Positions 20,165 to 29,402 of a stretch of DNA of 36,548 bases are shown here, piece after piece. Numbering within the stretch: position 1 is the stretch's first letter; each line of letters begins with the position of its first letter. Made by a program: the position numbers and the translations under genes. Below the pieces are notes generated by a model. The model was not told where the DNA came from. It ran no database searches and was given only the letters and a program-made list of their open reading frames with translations. Source of the stretch: Bacteroidota bacterium (lineage in GTDB: Bacteria; Bacteroidota; Bacteroidia; Chitinophagales; Saprospiraceae). The stretch spans positions 1 to 36,548 of the forward strand of contig BJGN01000015.1 in assembly GCA_014190515.1 (NCBI GenBank). Reading direction: 5' to 3'.

Positions 20165-20217
20165 AGGTCGGAATAAAAAAACAAAAAATGACAAAAAATA
20201 AAGTCAGTAAAATGTTC

Positions 20218-20832
20218 TTATTTGGAATAAAGTTCTACAATGAGTTGTTCATTAATTTTTTCAGGAATCTGACTACGCTCAGGTAGAGAAATGAAGGTAC
20301 CCTGAAATTTATCAGGATTAACCTCTAACCAAGGATACTTTCTAACCTCACTGGCACGACCAGCTAAACTATTAGCCACTATTTCCAGGCTTTGTGATTT
20401 ACCTCTTACCGTAATGACATCACCAGGACGTAGTAGGCAAGAAGGAATATTAGTCAGAATGCCATTAACGAGGATATGTTTATGCGTAACAAGCTGTCTT
20501 GCACCATTTCTCGTAGGCGAAATACCTAAGCGATAAACAACATTATCGAGCCTTGACTCTAACAACTGGAGTAACACTTCACCAGTAACACCTGCCTTGC
20601 GGGCAGCTTTTTCAAATAAATTACGGAACTGTCTTTCGAGTAGGCCGTAAGTATATTTAACTTTTTGCTTTTCAGTAAGTTGAACAGCATAATCAGAACG
20701 TTGTTTACGCCTTCTTGTAGCACCATGCTGACCAGGAGGAGATTTTCTACGTTCAAATGATTTATCAGGACCATAAATTGCCTCGCCAAATGCTCTTGCT
20801 TTTTTTGTACGGGGACCAGTATATCTTGCCAT
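20218..20832 (-). CDS. rpsD: 30S ribosomal protein S4
   Basis: A 204-residue primary 16S rRNA-binding protein of the small subunit body. The N-terminal part lacks the zinc-finger cysteines that some species carry (zinc-free form). The S4 RNA-binding domain is at about 94-155 ([20 protein letters not shown], then [13 protein letters not shown]). In E. coli S4 represses the alpha operon; here the same order rpsM-rpsK-rpsD-rpoA-rplQ is kept. Gaps are 25 bases to rpsK and 53 to rpoA. Confidence 0.98.
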   Translation of the reverse strand: MARYTGPRTKKARAFGEAIYGPDKSFERRKSPPGQHGATRRRKQRSDYAVQLTEKQKVKYTYGLLERQFRNLFEKAARKAGVTGEVLLQLLESRLDNVVYRLGISPTRNGARQLVTHKHILVNGILTNIPSCLLRPGDVITVRGKSQSLEIVANSLAGRASEVRKYPWLEVNPDKFQGTFISLPERSQIPEKINEQLIVELYSK

Positions 20833-20857
20833 AAGGAATATTATTAACTATTAAGAA

Positions 20858-21250
20858 TTAAACCCTTCTTCTCTTAGGAGGACGACAACCATTATGAGGA
20901 ATAGGAGTCATGTCCTTAATAATAGAAACTCTGATACCTGCACCATCTAAAGCACGAATAGCTGCTTCTCTCCCAGAACCAGGACCTTTAACGAAAACTT
21001 CAGCCACTCTTAAACCAGCATCATGAGCTACTTTAGCTGCATCGGCTGCAGCAATTTGCGCTGCGTAGGGAGTATTCTTTTTAGAACCCTTAAAGCCTGA
21101 TTTACCTGCAGAACCCCAAGAAATAACTTGGCCAGCCTTATTGGTAATAGAGACGATAATATTATTAAAAGAAGCCTGAATAAAAGCATAACCTTCCGAT
21201 TCTACTTTTACGACTCTTTTCTTTACATTTTTTTTGGTTGCTTTTGCCAT
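20858..21250 (-). CDS. rpsK: 30S ribosomal protein S11
   Basis: A 130-residue S11 of the 30S platform, near the E. coli length of 129. The start is the ATG at 21250 ([12 protein letters not shown]); an in-frame TTG ten codons earlier would begin inside an inverted repeat. Motifs include [20 protein letters not shown], then [15 protein letters not shown], and the conserved C-terminus [11 protein letters not shown]. It lies 48 bases after rpsM. Confidence 0.98.
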   Translation of the reverse strand: MAKATKKNVKKRVVKVESEGYAFIQASFNNIIVSITNKAGQVISWGSAGKSGFKGSKKNTPYAAQIAAADAAKVAHDAGLRVAEVFVKGPGSGREAAIRALDGAGIRVSIIKDMTPIPHNGCRPPKRRRV

Positions 21251-21270
21251 TTTACAAAAAACATTTAATG

Positions 21271-21290
21271 TAACTGTCAACTGACAGTTA
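21271..21290 (-). other. Palindromic hairpin between rpsM and rpsK
   Basis: Arms TAACTGTC at 21271-21278 and GACAGTTA at 21283-21290 form a perfect 8-pair stem with a 4-base loop. It starts 8 bases after the rpsM stop and ends 20 bases before the rpsK ATG. A T6 run follows only after about 8 further bases, so it is not a classical terminator. It may be an mRNA-processing, pausing or feedback site. Confidence 0.6.
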
Positions 21291-21298
21291 CGATAGAA

Positions 21299-21676
21299 TT
21301 ACTTAGTTACCTTCTTTTTGTTTGCGACTGTCTTACGCTTACCTTTACGGGTTCTGGCATTCGTACGTGTCCGTTGACCTCTTACAGGTAAACCTTTACG
21401 ATGCCGCAAACCTCTTAGACAAGCAATGTCCATCAATCGCTTAATACTCATTTGCACTTCTGATCGGAGTTCACCTTCAGTTTTGAACTCGGTAGAAACA
21501 ATACGAGAAATCTCTCTAATATTATCATCAGACCAGGTTTCAACCTTAGCATGTTCATCAACGCCAGCTTGCGCAAGAATATTGAGGGCCGTTGTACGCC
21601 CAATGCCATAAATATAGGTTAATGCAATAGCACCACGTTTATTTCTCGGCAAATCCACACCGCCAATTCGAGCCAT
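21299..21676 (-). CDS. rpsM: 30S ribosomal protein S13
   Basis: A 125-residue S13 of the 30S head, which contacts P-site tRNA and L5 across the subunit bridge. It starts [20 protein letters not shown] and has the helix-two-turn-helix ([14 protein letters not shown]) and the basic C-terminal tail ([20 protein letters not shown]). The E. coli protein has 118 residues. It opens the alpha-type cluster, 36 bases after rpmJ. Confidence 0.98.
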   Translation of the reverse strand: MARIGGVDLPRNKRGAIALTYIYGIGRTTALNILAQAGVDEHAKVETWSDDNIREISRIVSTEFKTEGELRSEVQMSIKRLMDIACLRGLRHRKGLPVRGQRTRTNARTRKGKRKTVANKKKVTK

Positions 21677-21712
21677 GTTTCTTAGTTTATAGTTTAGGAA
21701 ACCAAACAGGAA

Positions 21713-21829
21713 CTAACCCTGTCTTTGTTTCAGTTTAGGATTTTTCTTATTAATAATGTATACTTTCCCTTTTCGTTTGACCACAATGCAGTCAACAGAT
21801 CGTTTTTTTACAGAAGTTCTTACTTTCAT
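21713..21829 (-). CDS. rpmJ: 50S ribosomal protein L36 (zinc-free form)
   Basis: A 38-residue L36. The protein begins [20 protein letters not shown] and ends NPKLKQRQG, the standard family length and ends. Of the four zinc ligands of the C+ form (Cys11, Cys14, Cys27, His33 in E. coli) only C14 remains; the others are Ser, Asn and Lys, so no zinc is bound. This form is usual in Bacteroidota. It sits between infA (38 bases) and rpsM (36 bases). Confidence 0.95.
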   Translation of the reverse strand: MKVRTSVKKRSVDCIVVKRKGKVYIINKKNPKLKQRQG

Positions 21830-21867
21830 TTGTTTGCTTTTAATAGCGTTAAAGTTTCAGAGGACGA

Positions 21868-22086
21868 TTATTTATAACGATAGGTTATCCTTCCGCGTGC
21901 CAAATCATAGGGTGACATTTCAACAGATACCTTATCACCAGGAAGAATACGAATGTAGTTCATACGCATTTTTCCAGAGATAGTGGCTGTTATTTGGTGG
22001 TCGTTTTCCAACCTAACCCTAAACATGGCATTTGAGAGAGCCTCCTCTATTATACCGTCTTGTTTAATCAAATCTTTTTTAGACAT
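21868..22086 (-). CDS. infA: Translation initiation factor IF-1
   Basis: A 72-residue, single OB-fold (S1-like) factor that occupies the A site during initiation. The family motifs [34 protein letters not shown] and [15 protein letters not shown] are intact, and length equals E. coli IF-1. It lies 97 bases after map and 38 bases before rpmJ, the usual order secY-map-infA-rpmJ. Confidence 0.97.
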   Translation of the reverse strand: MSKKDLIKQDGIIEEALSNAMFRVRLENDHQITATISGKMRMNYIRILPGDKVSVEMSPYDLARGRITYRYK

Positions 22087-22183
22087 ATACCGAATTTCGG
22101 AGTGCGAAGATAAACAAAATCTATTTCAGTTTACTCATTTTAGTAATAAAAATCAGTTAATCTGATAGTTAATAATAAAAAAA

Positions 22184-22996
22184 CTAACTTTCTACCATGA
22201 CTGATGTTAAAAAAGGGTTTTCAACACAAGCCTTTTCAATGCCGGAATGGTCTGATAAAACCAAAACACCATCATCAAAAATAGCTACAGTATGTTCATA
22301 ATGAGCGGAGTAAGACGAGTCCTTAGTCACAACCGTCCAACCATCATTGAGAACAACCACTTCTTTCTTACCAAAATTAACCATTGGCTCAATGGCAATA
22401 ACCAAACCACTTTTGATTTTTTGCCCAGATCCCCGTTTTCCCACGTTGGAAACAACAGGTTCTTCATGCAATTGTTTACCAATACCATGACCTACAAGTT
22501 CACGAACCACACTAAAACCACATTCCCCTTCAATAAAAGACTGAATAGCAAACCCAATGTCTCCCATTCGCATTCCACAACGTGAAACTTCTATTGCCTT
22601 ATACAAAGAGGTTAAGGTGGCTTTACAAAGGTCAAAATTATCTGTCGATACCTCTCCTAAAAGGAAAGTAAAAGCAGCATCACCAAAATAGCCATTTTTA
22701 ACAACCCCACAATCGATAGAAACCAAATCACCTTCCTTTAAGAACCGATCACCCTTTGGAATTCCGTGAACAACTTCATTATTCACGGATATACAAAGAG
22801 ACGAGGGAAAACCATTGTAGCCCTTAAAAGCTGGAAGACCACCCTTTGATAAAATAAAAGATTCAGCTACTTCATCTATTTTTCTGGTACTAATACCAGG
22901 TTTAAGCGAATAAGCCACGTGTTCAAGTGTATCTGAAACTATCTGGCAACTTTCCCTGATGAAAACAACCTCATCTTCCGTTTTATAATGAACCAT
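22184..22996 (-). CDS. map: Type I methionine aminopeptidase
   Basis: A 270-residue pita-bread-fold metallopeptidase that removes the initiator methionine from nascent proteins. All five metal ligands are visible: D95 (VSIDCG), D106 (YFGDAAFT), H170 (LVGHGIGKQLHEEP), E203 (AIEPM) and E234 (HYEHTVAI), along with the substrate His77 (EVVHGIP). There is no N-terminal zinc-finger extension, so it is a short bacterial type Ia enzyme. It follows secY by 91 bases. Confidence 0.97.
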   Translation of the reverse strand: MVHYKTEDEVVFIRESCQIVSDTLEHVAYSLKPGISTRKIDEVAESFILSKGGLPAFKGYNGFPSSLCISVNNEVVHGIPKGDRFLKEGDLVSIDCGVVKNGYFGDAAFTFLLGEVSTDNFDLCKATLTSLYKAIEVSRCGMRMGDIGFAIQSFIEGECGFSVVRELVGHGIGKQLHEEPVVSNVGKRGSGQKIKSGLVIAIEPMVNFGKKEVVVLNDGWTVVTKDSSYSAHYEHTVAIFDDGVLVLSDHSGIEKACVENPFLTSVMVES

Positions 22997-23087
22997 TCGT
23001 CTTGATATAAAAACTATTCAAATTAAAGGATAATACTTTTACTATCCAACATAATAAATGACAGGTCATTCTACAAACCTTCAGAAA

Positions 23088-24464
23088 TTACATTTCACTT
23101 CCTATACCTTGCAAACGACTTCCAGTTTGTCTTCCTTGTACTTTACCCGATTTCACTAGACCGTCATACCGACGCATTAGCAAATAACTTTCAATTTGAG
23201 CTAGTGTATCTAACACAACCGCTACCAATATCAAAAGGGAAGTTCCGCCAAAGAAGATAGAAAAAGAACGATTCACACCAAAAGCCGCAGCAAAAGCTGG
23301 TAAAATAGCTATCAAACCAAGAAATAACGCTCCTGGCAAGGTAATTCTACTGGTAATATTATCAATATATTCTGCAGTTGGTACACCTGGCTTAACACCA
23401 GGAATAAACGCATTTTGTCTTTTAAGATACTCAGAATAATTTTGTGGATTCACTAATAAGGCCGTATAGACATAAGTGAAAACAAAAATCAGAAGAAAAT
23501 AAATAACATTATACTCAACAGAAGCAAAATCATTTAAGGCTATAAGGAAACTGCTGGATGATGCAGCTTCAGCAGAAGCAAATTGCATGGCTGTAGAAGG
23601 TAAGAACATTAATGCCTGGGCAAAAATGATTGGCATTACCCCTGATGCGTTTAATTTCAAAGGAATATAATCTCTCGCACCGGCATTTGGAAGAGATGAA
23701 CCTTCCCGACCCACTGCTTTCCTTGCAAACTGGATTTGAATACGTCTAACTGCCTGAACCACCATAATAGTAAGTATGATAATTACAAAAAGTAAAGCCA
23801 TTTCCAAAACAAATAATAACAAGGCGTTATTTTCCAATTGGGCTTGAAACTCAAAGCCTAGGGCTGAAGGTAAAGTAGCTATTATACCTACGGTGATAAG
23901 CAACGAAACACCATTACCAATACCACGATCCGTAATCCTTTCACCCAACCACATAGATAATACGGTACCACCAGCTAATATAATGATATTACTGAACCAG
24001 AAAATAGCTTTCGGAATAGCTGGATCGATAGCACCCATAGTACTAATGTAAGTAAGATAACCGCTACCTTGTACCAAAGTAACTACTACCGTTAAAAGAC
24101 GCGTAATCTGATTAAGCTTTTTTCTGCCAGACTCACCCTCCTTTTGTTGAAGACGTTGAAAATATGGTACAGCAAAACCCAAAAGCTGTATAACAATTGA
24201 GGAAGTTATGTAGGGCATAATACCTAAAGCCAAAAGAGAGGCATTCTTAAAAGCACCACCCGTAAATGAGTTGATTAAACCAATAAGATCGTTCGTCTTT
24301 TCCCCCGCTGCGTTTTGTGCATCGAGAGCGGCAGGGATAACCCCAGGCAACACGATATAGCTTCCAAAGCGATAAACAACAAGGACAATTAACGTAGTCA
24401 GAATACGATTTCTGAGTTCAGTAATACTCCAAATATTTTTTAAAGTTGTAATAAACCGTTTCAT
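23088..24464 (-). CDS. secY: Protein translocase subunit SecY
   Basis: A 458-residue, ten-helix channel of the Sec translocon in the inner membrane. Typical segments are the first helix (ILTTLIVLVVYRFGSYIVLP), PYITSSIVIQLLGFAVP, the RITDRGIGNGVSLLI loop, NASGVMPIIFAQALMFLPS and the C-terminal ESYLLMRRYDGLVKSGK. It begins 9 bases after rplO, the conserved coupling of L15 and SecY. Confidence 0.98.
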   Translation of the reverse strand: MKRFITTLKNIWSITELRNRILTTLIVLVVYRFGSYIVLPGVIPAALDAQNAAGEKTNDLIGLINSFTGGAFKNASLLALGIMPYITSSIVIQLLGFAVPYFQRLQQKEGESGRKKLNQITRLLTVVVTLVQGSGYLTYISTMGAIDPAIPKAIFWFSNIIILAGGTVLSMWLGERITDRGIGNGVSLLITVGIIATLPSALGFEFQAQLENNALLLFVLEMALLFVIIILTIMVVQAVRRIQIQFARKAVGREGSSLPNAGARDYIPLKLNASGVMPIIFAQALMFLPSTAMQFASAEAASSSSFLIALNDFASVEYNVIYFLLIFVFTYVYTALLVNPQNYSEYLKRQNAFIPGVKPGVPTAEYIDNITSRITLPGALFLGLIAILPAFAAAFGVNRSFSIFFGGTSLLILVAVVLDTLAQIESYLLMRRYDGLVKSGKVQGRQTGSRLQGIGSEM

Positions 24465-24473
24465 GATAATTAG

Positions 24474-24920
24474 TTATACAAGGACAATAGATCCCCCAGC
24501 TTTTTCAACCGCCTCTTTTGCAGCGGGAGAACAAGCATGAACTGATAAATTAACCTTAGCCTTTAATTCACCCCTGCCAAGAACCTTTACTCTATCTAAA
24601 CGAGCGATGAATCCATGCTCTTTTAAAGAATCAAGATTAATGTCTGTTAGATTATGTTTTTCTACCATTAGTTGAATATAATCTAAATTAATAGGAACAT
24701 ATTCAACTCTGTTAGGATTCTTAAAGCCCACTTTAGGTAAACGCATCTGAAGAGGCATTTGACCGCCCTCGAAGCCACGCTTCAATTTATGACCAGTACG
24801 AGCTTTAGCACCCTTGTGGCCCTTTGTAGAAGTTCCTCCACGGCCAGATCCCTGACCTCTCGCTATTCTCTTCCCTTTTTTTACAGCACCTTTTGCTGGT
24901 TTTAAGCTATGTAATTCCAT
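24474..24920 (-). CDS. rplO: 50S ribosomal protein L15
   Basis: A 148-residue L15 (E. coli 144), a late-assembling large-subunit protein. The glycine- and basic-rich N-terminal arm is clear (GKRIARGQGSGRGGTSTKGH, then KGAKARTGHKLKRGFEGGQM) and the C-terminal domain ends VHACSPAAKEAVEKAGGSIV. It lies 33 bases after rpmD and 9 bases before secY. Confidence 0.98.
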   Translation of the reverse strand: MELHSLKPAKGAVKKGKRIARGQGSGRGGTSTKGHKGAKARTGHKLKRGFEGGQMPLQMRLPKVGFKNPNRVEYVPINLDYIQLMVEKHNLTDINLDSLKEHGFIARLDRVKVLGRGELKAKVNLSVHACSPAAKEAVEKAGGSIVLV

Positions 24921-24953
24921 TGCTTGATATTTTAACTGATGTAAGTTATTGTC

Positions 24954-25139
24954 TTAGTCAACCGCCGTTTCTGTAACCACTAAGTGAGCTACTTTGGCAA
25001 TCATACCCATTATTTGAGGAGTAACTTCTTTAATCACAGAGTGATTAATTCTCCTGAGACCCAGAGCAACCATCGTATCTTTTTGACGTTTTGGACGATC
25101 GATAATACTTTTGATCTGTGTTACTTTTACCTTTGCCAT
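24954..25139 (-). CDS. rpmD: 50S ribosomal protein L30
   Basis: A 61-residue L30 (E. coli 59) with the single-domain ferredoxin-like fold: KVKVTQIKSIIDRPKRQKDT, MVALGLRRINHSVIKEVTPQ, and a C-terminal helix with V-T-E-T. It begins 3 bases after the rpsE stop, so translation is likely coupled. Confidence 0.96.
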   Translation of the reverse strand: MAKVKVTQIKSIIDRPKRQKDTMVALGLRRINHSVIKEVTPQIMGMIAKVAHLVVTETAVD

Positions 25140-25142
25140 GTT

Positions 25143-25661
25143 TTAACCGTTAAATAGTTTTTCTAATGTAATTTTACGTGTTTTTGCAATGACACGGGGA
25201 TCTCTTAAGTTCTTAAGCGCTTCAATAGTAGCTTTTACTACGTTGTGAGGGTTAGAAGAACCTTGAGATTTAGCTAACACATTATGTACACCAGCTATTT
25301 CCAGTACAGCACGCATAGAACCACCAGCAATAACACCGGTACCATCAGAAGCAGGTTTCAATAAAACCTTACCGGCCTTAAATTTCCCTAAAACTTCATG
25401 AGGAATAGTACCTTTATAGATTGGAACTTTTACTAAATTCTTTTTAGCATCATCTGCAGCTTTAGTAATTGCTTCAGAGACATCTCTCGCTTTACCCAAG
25501 CCGTGACCGACAGTACCATTACCATCACCCACAACTACGATAGCAGCGAAACTAAAAGTACGACCACCTTTGGTCACTTTGGCCACTCTGTTTAGTTGAA
25601 CCAATTTATCTTTTAGTTCTGTTTCAGCGGGTTTGACCCGATTTTCATTCTGTTTTGCCAT
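25143..25661 (-). CDS. rpsE: 30S ribosomal protein S5
   Basis: A 172-residue S5 (E. coli 167), involved in decoding accuracy and mRNA entry. The N-terminal double-stranded-RNA-binding-like domain has [20 protein letters not shown] and [20 protein letters not shown]; the C-terminal domain has [20 protein letters not shown] and [15 protein letters not shown]. It lies 22 bases after rplR and 3 before rpmD. Confidence 0.98.
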   Translation of the reverse strand: MAKQNENRVKPAETELKDKLVQLNRVAKVTKGGRTFSFAAIVVVGDGNGTVGHGLGKARDVSEAITKAADDAKKNLVKVPIYKGTIPHEVLGKFKAGKVLLKPASDGTGVIAGGSMRAVLEIAGVHNVLAKSQGSSNPHNVVKATIEALKNLRDPRVIAKTRKITLEKLFNG

Positions 25662-25683
25662 TTTATTTTACAGTTGAGGATGA

Positions 25684-26037
25684 TTAAAACTGGAGTCCAC
25701 CCTCACGGGCACCATCAGCCAATGATTTAATTCTTCCATGGTAAAGGTATCCAGAACGATCAAAAACAACCTTTGAAATATTCGCTTCTTTAGCTCTTTC
25801 GGCTAATAGCTGACCTACTTTGTAAGCTTGCTCTACCTTTGTTCCAACCCCTAATATGCCATTCTCACGAGAATCAGCAGCCACCAAAGTATGACTGATA
25901 GTATCATCAATGATTTGAGCATAAATTACTTTATTACTTCTGAATACACTTATTCGGGGAGAGGATGCTACTCCTTTAATCTTTTTCCTGATTCTAAAGT
26001 GAATTCGCGTTCTGCTCTGTTCTTTTGTCAATTTCAT
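25684..26037 (-). CDS. rplR: 50S ribosomal protein L18
   Basis: A 117-residue L18, exactly the E. coli length, that binds 5S rRNA in the central protuberance. The start is the ATG at 26037 ([20 protein letters not shown]); further in-frame starts at 26070 (ATG) and 26085 (TTG) add an unconserved leader. The C-terminal motif [20 protein letters not shown] ending EGGLQF is diagnostic. The gap to rplF is 77 bases, longer than most here. Confidence 0.96.
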   Translation of the reverse strand: MKLTKEQSRTRIHFRIRKKIKGVASSPRISVFRSNKVIYAQIIDDTISHTLVAADSRENGILGVGTKVEQAYKVGQLLAERAKEANISKVVFDRSGYLYHGRIKSLADGAREGGLQF

Positions 26038-26114
26038 TATTCGACGTTTACTAATCTTAGTGTAAGGCATAAAATCCAGACCCAAGATCCAAATAAAAAT
26101 AATTTTAGTTAGGA

Positions 26115-26675
26115 CTATTTCTTCTTAGCCCCAGTTTTTCCTAGTTTCCTACGAACCACTTCGCCCACAAAACGAACACCTTTACCTTTGTATGGTTCTG
26201 GTTTTCGGAATCCTCTGATTTTAGCGCAAACTTGACCAAGTAATTGCTTATCAATACATTCCATAACTATAGTAGGATTACCACCTTTATCTTGCTTTGT
26301 TTCCAGATTTATTTCATCAGGAAGCATAAAAAGGATTGGGTGAGAGTAACCTAAGGTTAATTCCAATAATTTTCCAGTATTTGCTGCACGGTAACCAACA
26401 CCGATAAGTTCGATATTAGCAGTGAAACCTGTAGAAACACCGGTAACCATATTATTAATTAGAGAACGATATAAACCATGAACGGTTTTGTGTCTCTTTT
26501 GATCTGTTGGACGCTGTACAGTAACTATTGCACCATTAATATCGACGGTTAAATCTGGATCAATCTGCTGGTTAAGCGAACCTTTAGGACCTTTAACGGT
26601 TACTAAATTATTCTTACCAACACTCACTTCAACCCCACCTGGAAGCGTTATAGGAGCTTTACCTATTCTAGACAT
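26115..26675 (-). CDS. rplF: 50S ribosomal protein L6
   Basis: A 186-residue L6 (E. coli 177) located near the GTPase-associated centre. It opens [20 protein letters not shown], has the two related alpha/beta domains, and ends with [20 protein letters not shown] followed by LGKTGAKKK, the family signature. It lies 26 bases after rpsH. Confidence 0.98.
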   Translation of the reverse strand: MSRIGKAPITLPGGVEVSVGKNNLVTVKGPKGSLNQQIDPDLTVDINGAIVTVQRPTDQKRHKTVHGLYRSLINNMVTGVSTGFTANIELIGVGYRAANTGKLLELTLGYSHPILFMLPDEINLETKQDKGGNPTIVMECIDKQLLGQVCAKIRGFRKPEPYKGKGVRFVGEVVRRKLGKTGAKKK

Positions 26676-26701
26676 GTTTAATAAATTTAGAAGTGAGTAA
26701 A

Positions 26702-27109
26702 TTAGTAAATATAAAGTAGTATTTCACCACCAACGTTCATTTGACGAGCTTTTTTGTCTGTCATAACTCCTTTCGAAGTAGAAACAATAGACACGCCTAG
26801 GCCATTAATAATACGAGGAATTTCGTCTGTTTTTGCATACTGACGAAGACCAGGCTTACTAACCCTTCCCAATTTACGAATAATAGGCTTACGCGTTAAT
26901 ACGTCATATTTTAACGCTATACGAATAAGGCCTTGATTACCCTTACCACCCTCTTCGAATTTGTACTTGAGTATGAAACCCTGATCATACAAAATTTCGG
27001 TGATAGCTTTTTTAAGACCGGAGGCTGGAATATCCACCAATCTGTGACCCGCCATTTGCGCATTTCTAATGCGCGTTAAATAATCGGCTATTGGATCTGT
27101 TACTGCCAT
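26702..27109 (-). CDS. rpsH: 30S ribosomal protein S8
   Basis: A 135-residue S8 (E. coli 130), a primary 16S rRNA binder and, in E. coli, the spc operon repressor acting at rplE. It starts MAVTDPIADYLTRIRNAQMA and has the conserved GLGVSIVSTSKGVMTDKKAR and the end NVGGEILLYIY. It lies 56 bases after rpsN. Confidence 0.98.
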   Translation of the reverse strand: MAVTDPIADYLTRIRNAQMAGHRLVDIPASGLKKAITEILYDQGFILKYKFEEGGKGNQGLIRIALKYDVLTRKPIIRKLGRVSKPGLRQYAKTDEIPRIINGLGVSIVSTSKGVMTDKKARQMNVGGEILLYIY

Positions 27110-27165
27110 TGTATAAATATTTACCGTGCGGTATTTCTAAAGAAACCTACACAGTTGTTAAGAAA

Positions 27166-27435
27166 TTACCAACTAGCTTTAGTGATACCCGGAATCTTAC
27201 CATCCAAAGCCATCTCTCTAAACTTAACTCTACACAAACCAAATTGTCTGATATAACCTTTTGGTCTGCCAGTTAATTGACATCTATTATGTAAACGAAT
27301 AGGACTAGAATTTCTTGGAAGTAAATCCAACTCATCCCATCGGCCTTCTTCCTTTAATTGCTTCCTTTTTTCAGCGAATTTTTCAACTAGACGCTTACGT
27401 TTTTTTTCCCTGGCTATTAATGATTTCCTTGCCAT
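27166..27435 (-). CDS. rpsN: 30S ribosomal protein S14 (zinc-free form)
   Basis: An 89-residue S14 of the zinc-independent class: no paired CxxC motifs are present, and the ends [20 protein letters not shown] and [20 protein letters not shown] fit the longer form (E. coli 101). The core [20 protein letters not shown] is conserved. Its ATG overlaps the rplE TAA stop by one base (TAATG), so translation is coupled. Confidence 0.97.
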   Translation of the reverse strand: MARKSLIAREKKRKRLVEKFAEKRKQLKEEGRWDELDLLPRNSSPIRLHNRCQLTGRPKGYIRQFGLCRVKFREMALDGKIPGITKASW

Positions 27436-28001
27436 TATACTTCTTCTTTTTTCTGATTTTTGAATGGTAAACCTAAGGCTTTCAACAAAGCCAAAGCCTC
27501 AGCGTCTGTTTTTGCGGTGGATACAAAAGTAATATCCATGCCTGAAACACGTGTAATCTTATCAATATCAATTTCAGGAAAAATAAGTTGCTCTGTGATT
27601 CCCAAACTGTAATTACCACGTCCGTCGAAACTTTTATCATTTATACCTCTGAAATCTCTTACTCTTGGAAGAGCTACACCAACCAAACGGTCAAGAAACT
27701 CATACATGTGATGATGACGAAGAGTAACTTTAACGCCGATTGGCATTTTCTCTCTTAACTTGAAGTTAGAGATTGAAGTTTTAGCTTTTGTAGAAACAGC
27801 CTTTTGTCCAGCAATGGTAGATAACTCTTGAAGAGCTGCATCGACCATTTTCTTATCTTGAGTAGCTGCGCCCACTCCTTGGTTAATACAAATTTTAGTT
27901 AAGCGAGGAACTTGCATAACTGAAGTGTATTGGAACTGCTCCATTAAAGCAGGAACGACATCTTTAAAATATTTGTCGCGAAGTCTTGGTGTATATTTCA
28001 T
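27435..28001 (-). CDS. rplE: 50S ribosomal protein L5
   Basis: A 188-residue L5 (E. coli 179) that anchors 5S rRNA and touches P-site tRNA. The start is the ATG at 28001 ([12 protein letters not shown]); a GTG one codon earlier is in frame. Signatures are [59 protein letters not shown] and [20 protein letters not shown]. The ATG overlaps the rplX TGA by one base (TGATG) and its own stop overlaps the rpsN start (TAATG). Confidence 0.98.
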   Translation of the reverse strand: MKYTPRLRDKYFKDVVPALMEQFQYTSVMQVPRLTKICINQGVGAATQDKKMVDAALQELSTIAGQKAVSTKAKTSISNFKLREKMPIGVKVTLRHHHMYEFLDRLVGVALPRVRDFRGINDKSFDGRGNYSLGITEQLIFPEIDIDKITRVSGMDITFVSTAKTDAEALALLKALGLPFKNQKKEEV

Positions 28002-28357
28002 CACTTGATCGTTTGGCCTGATTTTTTAGCATATCTTTCCATGTTACCTTCACTGTCAGGACGACGTCCTACCCGTGTTGGTTTATTTGTTTGTGGATCG
28101 ACAACCATAATATTAGAGATATGAATAGATGCTGGCTTTTCAATAATACCACCTGCATTTTCCTGTGTAGCTTTAGTATGTTTTTTGACTATATTAACCT
28201 GATCAATTAACACACGCTGCTTTTCAGGGAAAACCTCCATTATTTCATGTATTTTAGTTCTATCTTTAGAAGAACCAGAAATAACCACTACTTTATCACC
28301 CTTCTTAACCTTTAATTTAGGAGAGAAACGTTTTTGTTGAATGATATTTTTTTTCAT
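28001..28357 (-). CDS. rplX: 50S ribosomal protein L24
   Basis: A 118-residue L24 (E. coli 104), an assembly initiator of the large subunit. The ATG at 28357 ([20 protein letters not shown]) is preferred over the in-frame TTG two codons earlier. The KOW motif is visible in [19 protein letters not shown], followed by [20 protein letters not shown], which is typical of the family. It lies 35 bases after rplN. Confidence 0.97.
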   Translation of the reverse strand: MKKNIIQQKRFSPKLKVKKGDKVVVISGSSKDRTKIHEIMEVFPEKQRVLIDQVNIVKKHTKATQENAGGIIEKPASIHISNIMVVDPQTNKPTRVGRRPDSEGNMERYAKKSGQTIK

Positions 28358-28392
28358 GTGCAATGTTTGAGCCTTTGGAAGGAACTAAATAA

Positions 28393-28758
28393 TTATAATA
28401 CTTCAGGAGCAAGGGAAACAATTCGCATAAAATCTTTATCCCTAAGCTCTCTTGCCACAGGGCCGAAAATACGGGATCCTCTTGGCTCATTTTGATTATT
28501 CAGCAACACACACGCATTATCATCAAAACGAATATAAGAACCATCTTTACGACGAATTTCCTTTTTGGTTCTAACGATTACAGCTTTTGACACTGAACCT
28601 TTTTTGATACCACCTGGAGAGGTATCTTTGACTGAAACGACGATGGTATCACCCACGTGAGCATACCTGCGTTTTGAGCCACCGAGTACACGAATACAGA
28701 GGACTTCTTTAGCTCCACTGTTATCTGCCACTCTTAATCTGGATTCCTGTTGAATCAT
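28393..28758 (-). CDS. rplN: 50S ribosomal protein L14
   Basis: A 121-residue L14 (E. coli 123) that forms inter-subunit bridges with 16S rRNA. It begins [20 protein letters not shown] and keeps the signature [15 protein letters not shown] and [20 protein letters not shown]. Its ATG follows an intercistronic hairpin after rpsQ. Confidence 0.98.
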   Translation of the reverse strand: MIQQESRLRVADNSGAKEVLCIRVLGGSKRRYAHVGDTIVVSVKDTSPGGIKKGSVSKAVIVRTKKEIRRKDGSYIRFDDNACVLLNNQNEPRGSRIFGPVARELRDKDFMRIVSLAPEVL

Positions 28759-28777
28759 AGTATGTACATTTAGCGGA

Positions 28778-28815
28778 TTTGAAAACGATTAAAGTTACAA
28801 ATCGTAAATTTCAAA
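28778..28815 (-). other. Hairpin between rpsQ and rplN
   Basis: An inverted repeat with two paired blocks: TTTGAAA (28778-28784) with TTTCAAA (28809-28815), and ACGATT (28785-28790) with AATCGT (28800-28805), 13 pairs with a 3-base bulge and a 9-base loop. It fills most of the 58-base gap, starting 1 base after the rpsQ stop and ending 19 bases before the rplN ATG. No T-run follows. Confidence 0.55.
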
Positions 28816-28816
28816 A

Positions 28817-29074
28817 TTATTTTGCTCTCTCAATAACTTCAACTAATCTCCAGCTTTTATTCTTGCTTAGGGGACGAGTTTCCATTATACGAACTATATC
28901 ACCGATGTGACATTCGTTCTGTTCATCATGTGCCATTAATTTTTTGGTTTTCATGATAAACTTTCCGTAGATAGGGTGACGAAATTTACGTTCTACTTTA
29001 ATAGAAATAGATTTCTCCATTTTGTTACTAGAAACGACACCCACTCTAGTTTTTCTTAAGTTCCTTTCTTCCAT
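28817..29074 (-). CDS. rpsQ: 30S ribosomal protein S17
   Basis: An 85-residue S17 (E. coli 84), a primary 16S rRNA-binding OB-fold protein. Motifs are [39 protein letters not shown] and [20 protein letters not shown]. It lies 19 bases after rpmC. Confidence 0.98.
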   Translation of the reverse strand: MEERNLRKTRVGVVSSNKMEKSISIKVERKFRHPIYGKFIMKTKKLMAHDEQNECHIGDIVRIMETRPLSKNKSWRLVEVIERAK

Positions 29075-29093
29075 GATATTGCGACGTTAGCAA

Positions 29094-29357
29094 TTACAAA
29101 TTTAATCTTCTTCTGCGCACTTTTTTAGATCTGCCACTTTGTTCTTCCGGAGTAAGAACCAAAATTTCTCTAGACCTTAGTTCCGTGTGAATTTGTGCAA
29201 TTTCACGACGTAGATTCCTCAAAACCAGAGGATTACCTAAACCTTTAACTGCATGTTCAAACTTTAACTTTTGATACTGCAATTCGGAGCGTTCCAATTC
29301 TCCCTGTAAGTCTAGTGTAGCCATTTCACGGAAATCCGTTATTCTGTTATTAGCCAT
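29094..29357 (-). CDS. rpmC: 50S ribosomal protein L29
   Basis: An 87-residue L29 located beside the peptide exit. The two-helix core is recognisable (LQGELERSELQYQKLKFEHA, NPLVLRNLRREIAQIHTELR). It is longer than the E. coli protein (63) because of a C-terminal tail after RSREI that ends in a basic cluster (GRSKKVRRRRLNL), possibly contacting rRNA or factors at the exit. It lies 45 bases after rplP. Confidence 0.96.
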   Translation of the reverse strand: MANNRITDFREMATLDLQGELERSELQYQKLKFEHAVKGLGNPLVLRNLRREIAQIHTELRSREILVLTPEEQSGRSKKVRRRRLNL

Positions 29358-29402
29358 TGTTAAAATGGATTAAATTAATGTTCAAAGACCCTTGCGGGAT
29401 AA

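Noticed and set aside
23057-23070. Small palindrome AATGAC-AG-GTCATT between secY and map
   Set aside because: Six pairs with a two-base loop is too weak to interpret as structure or binding site without other copies.
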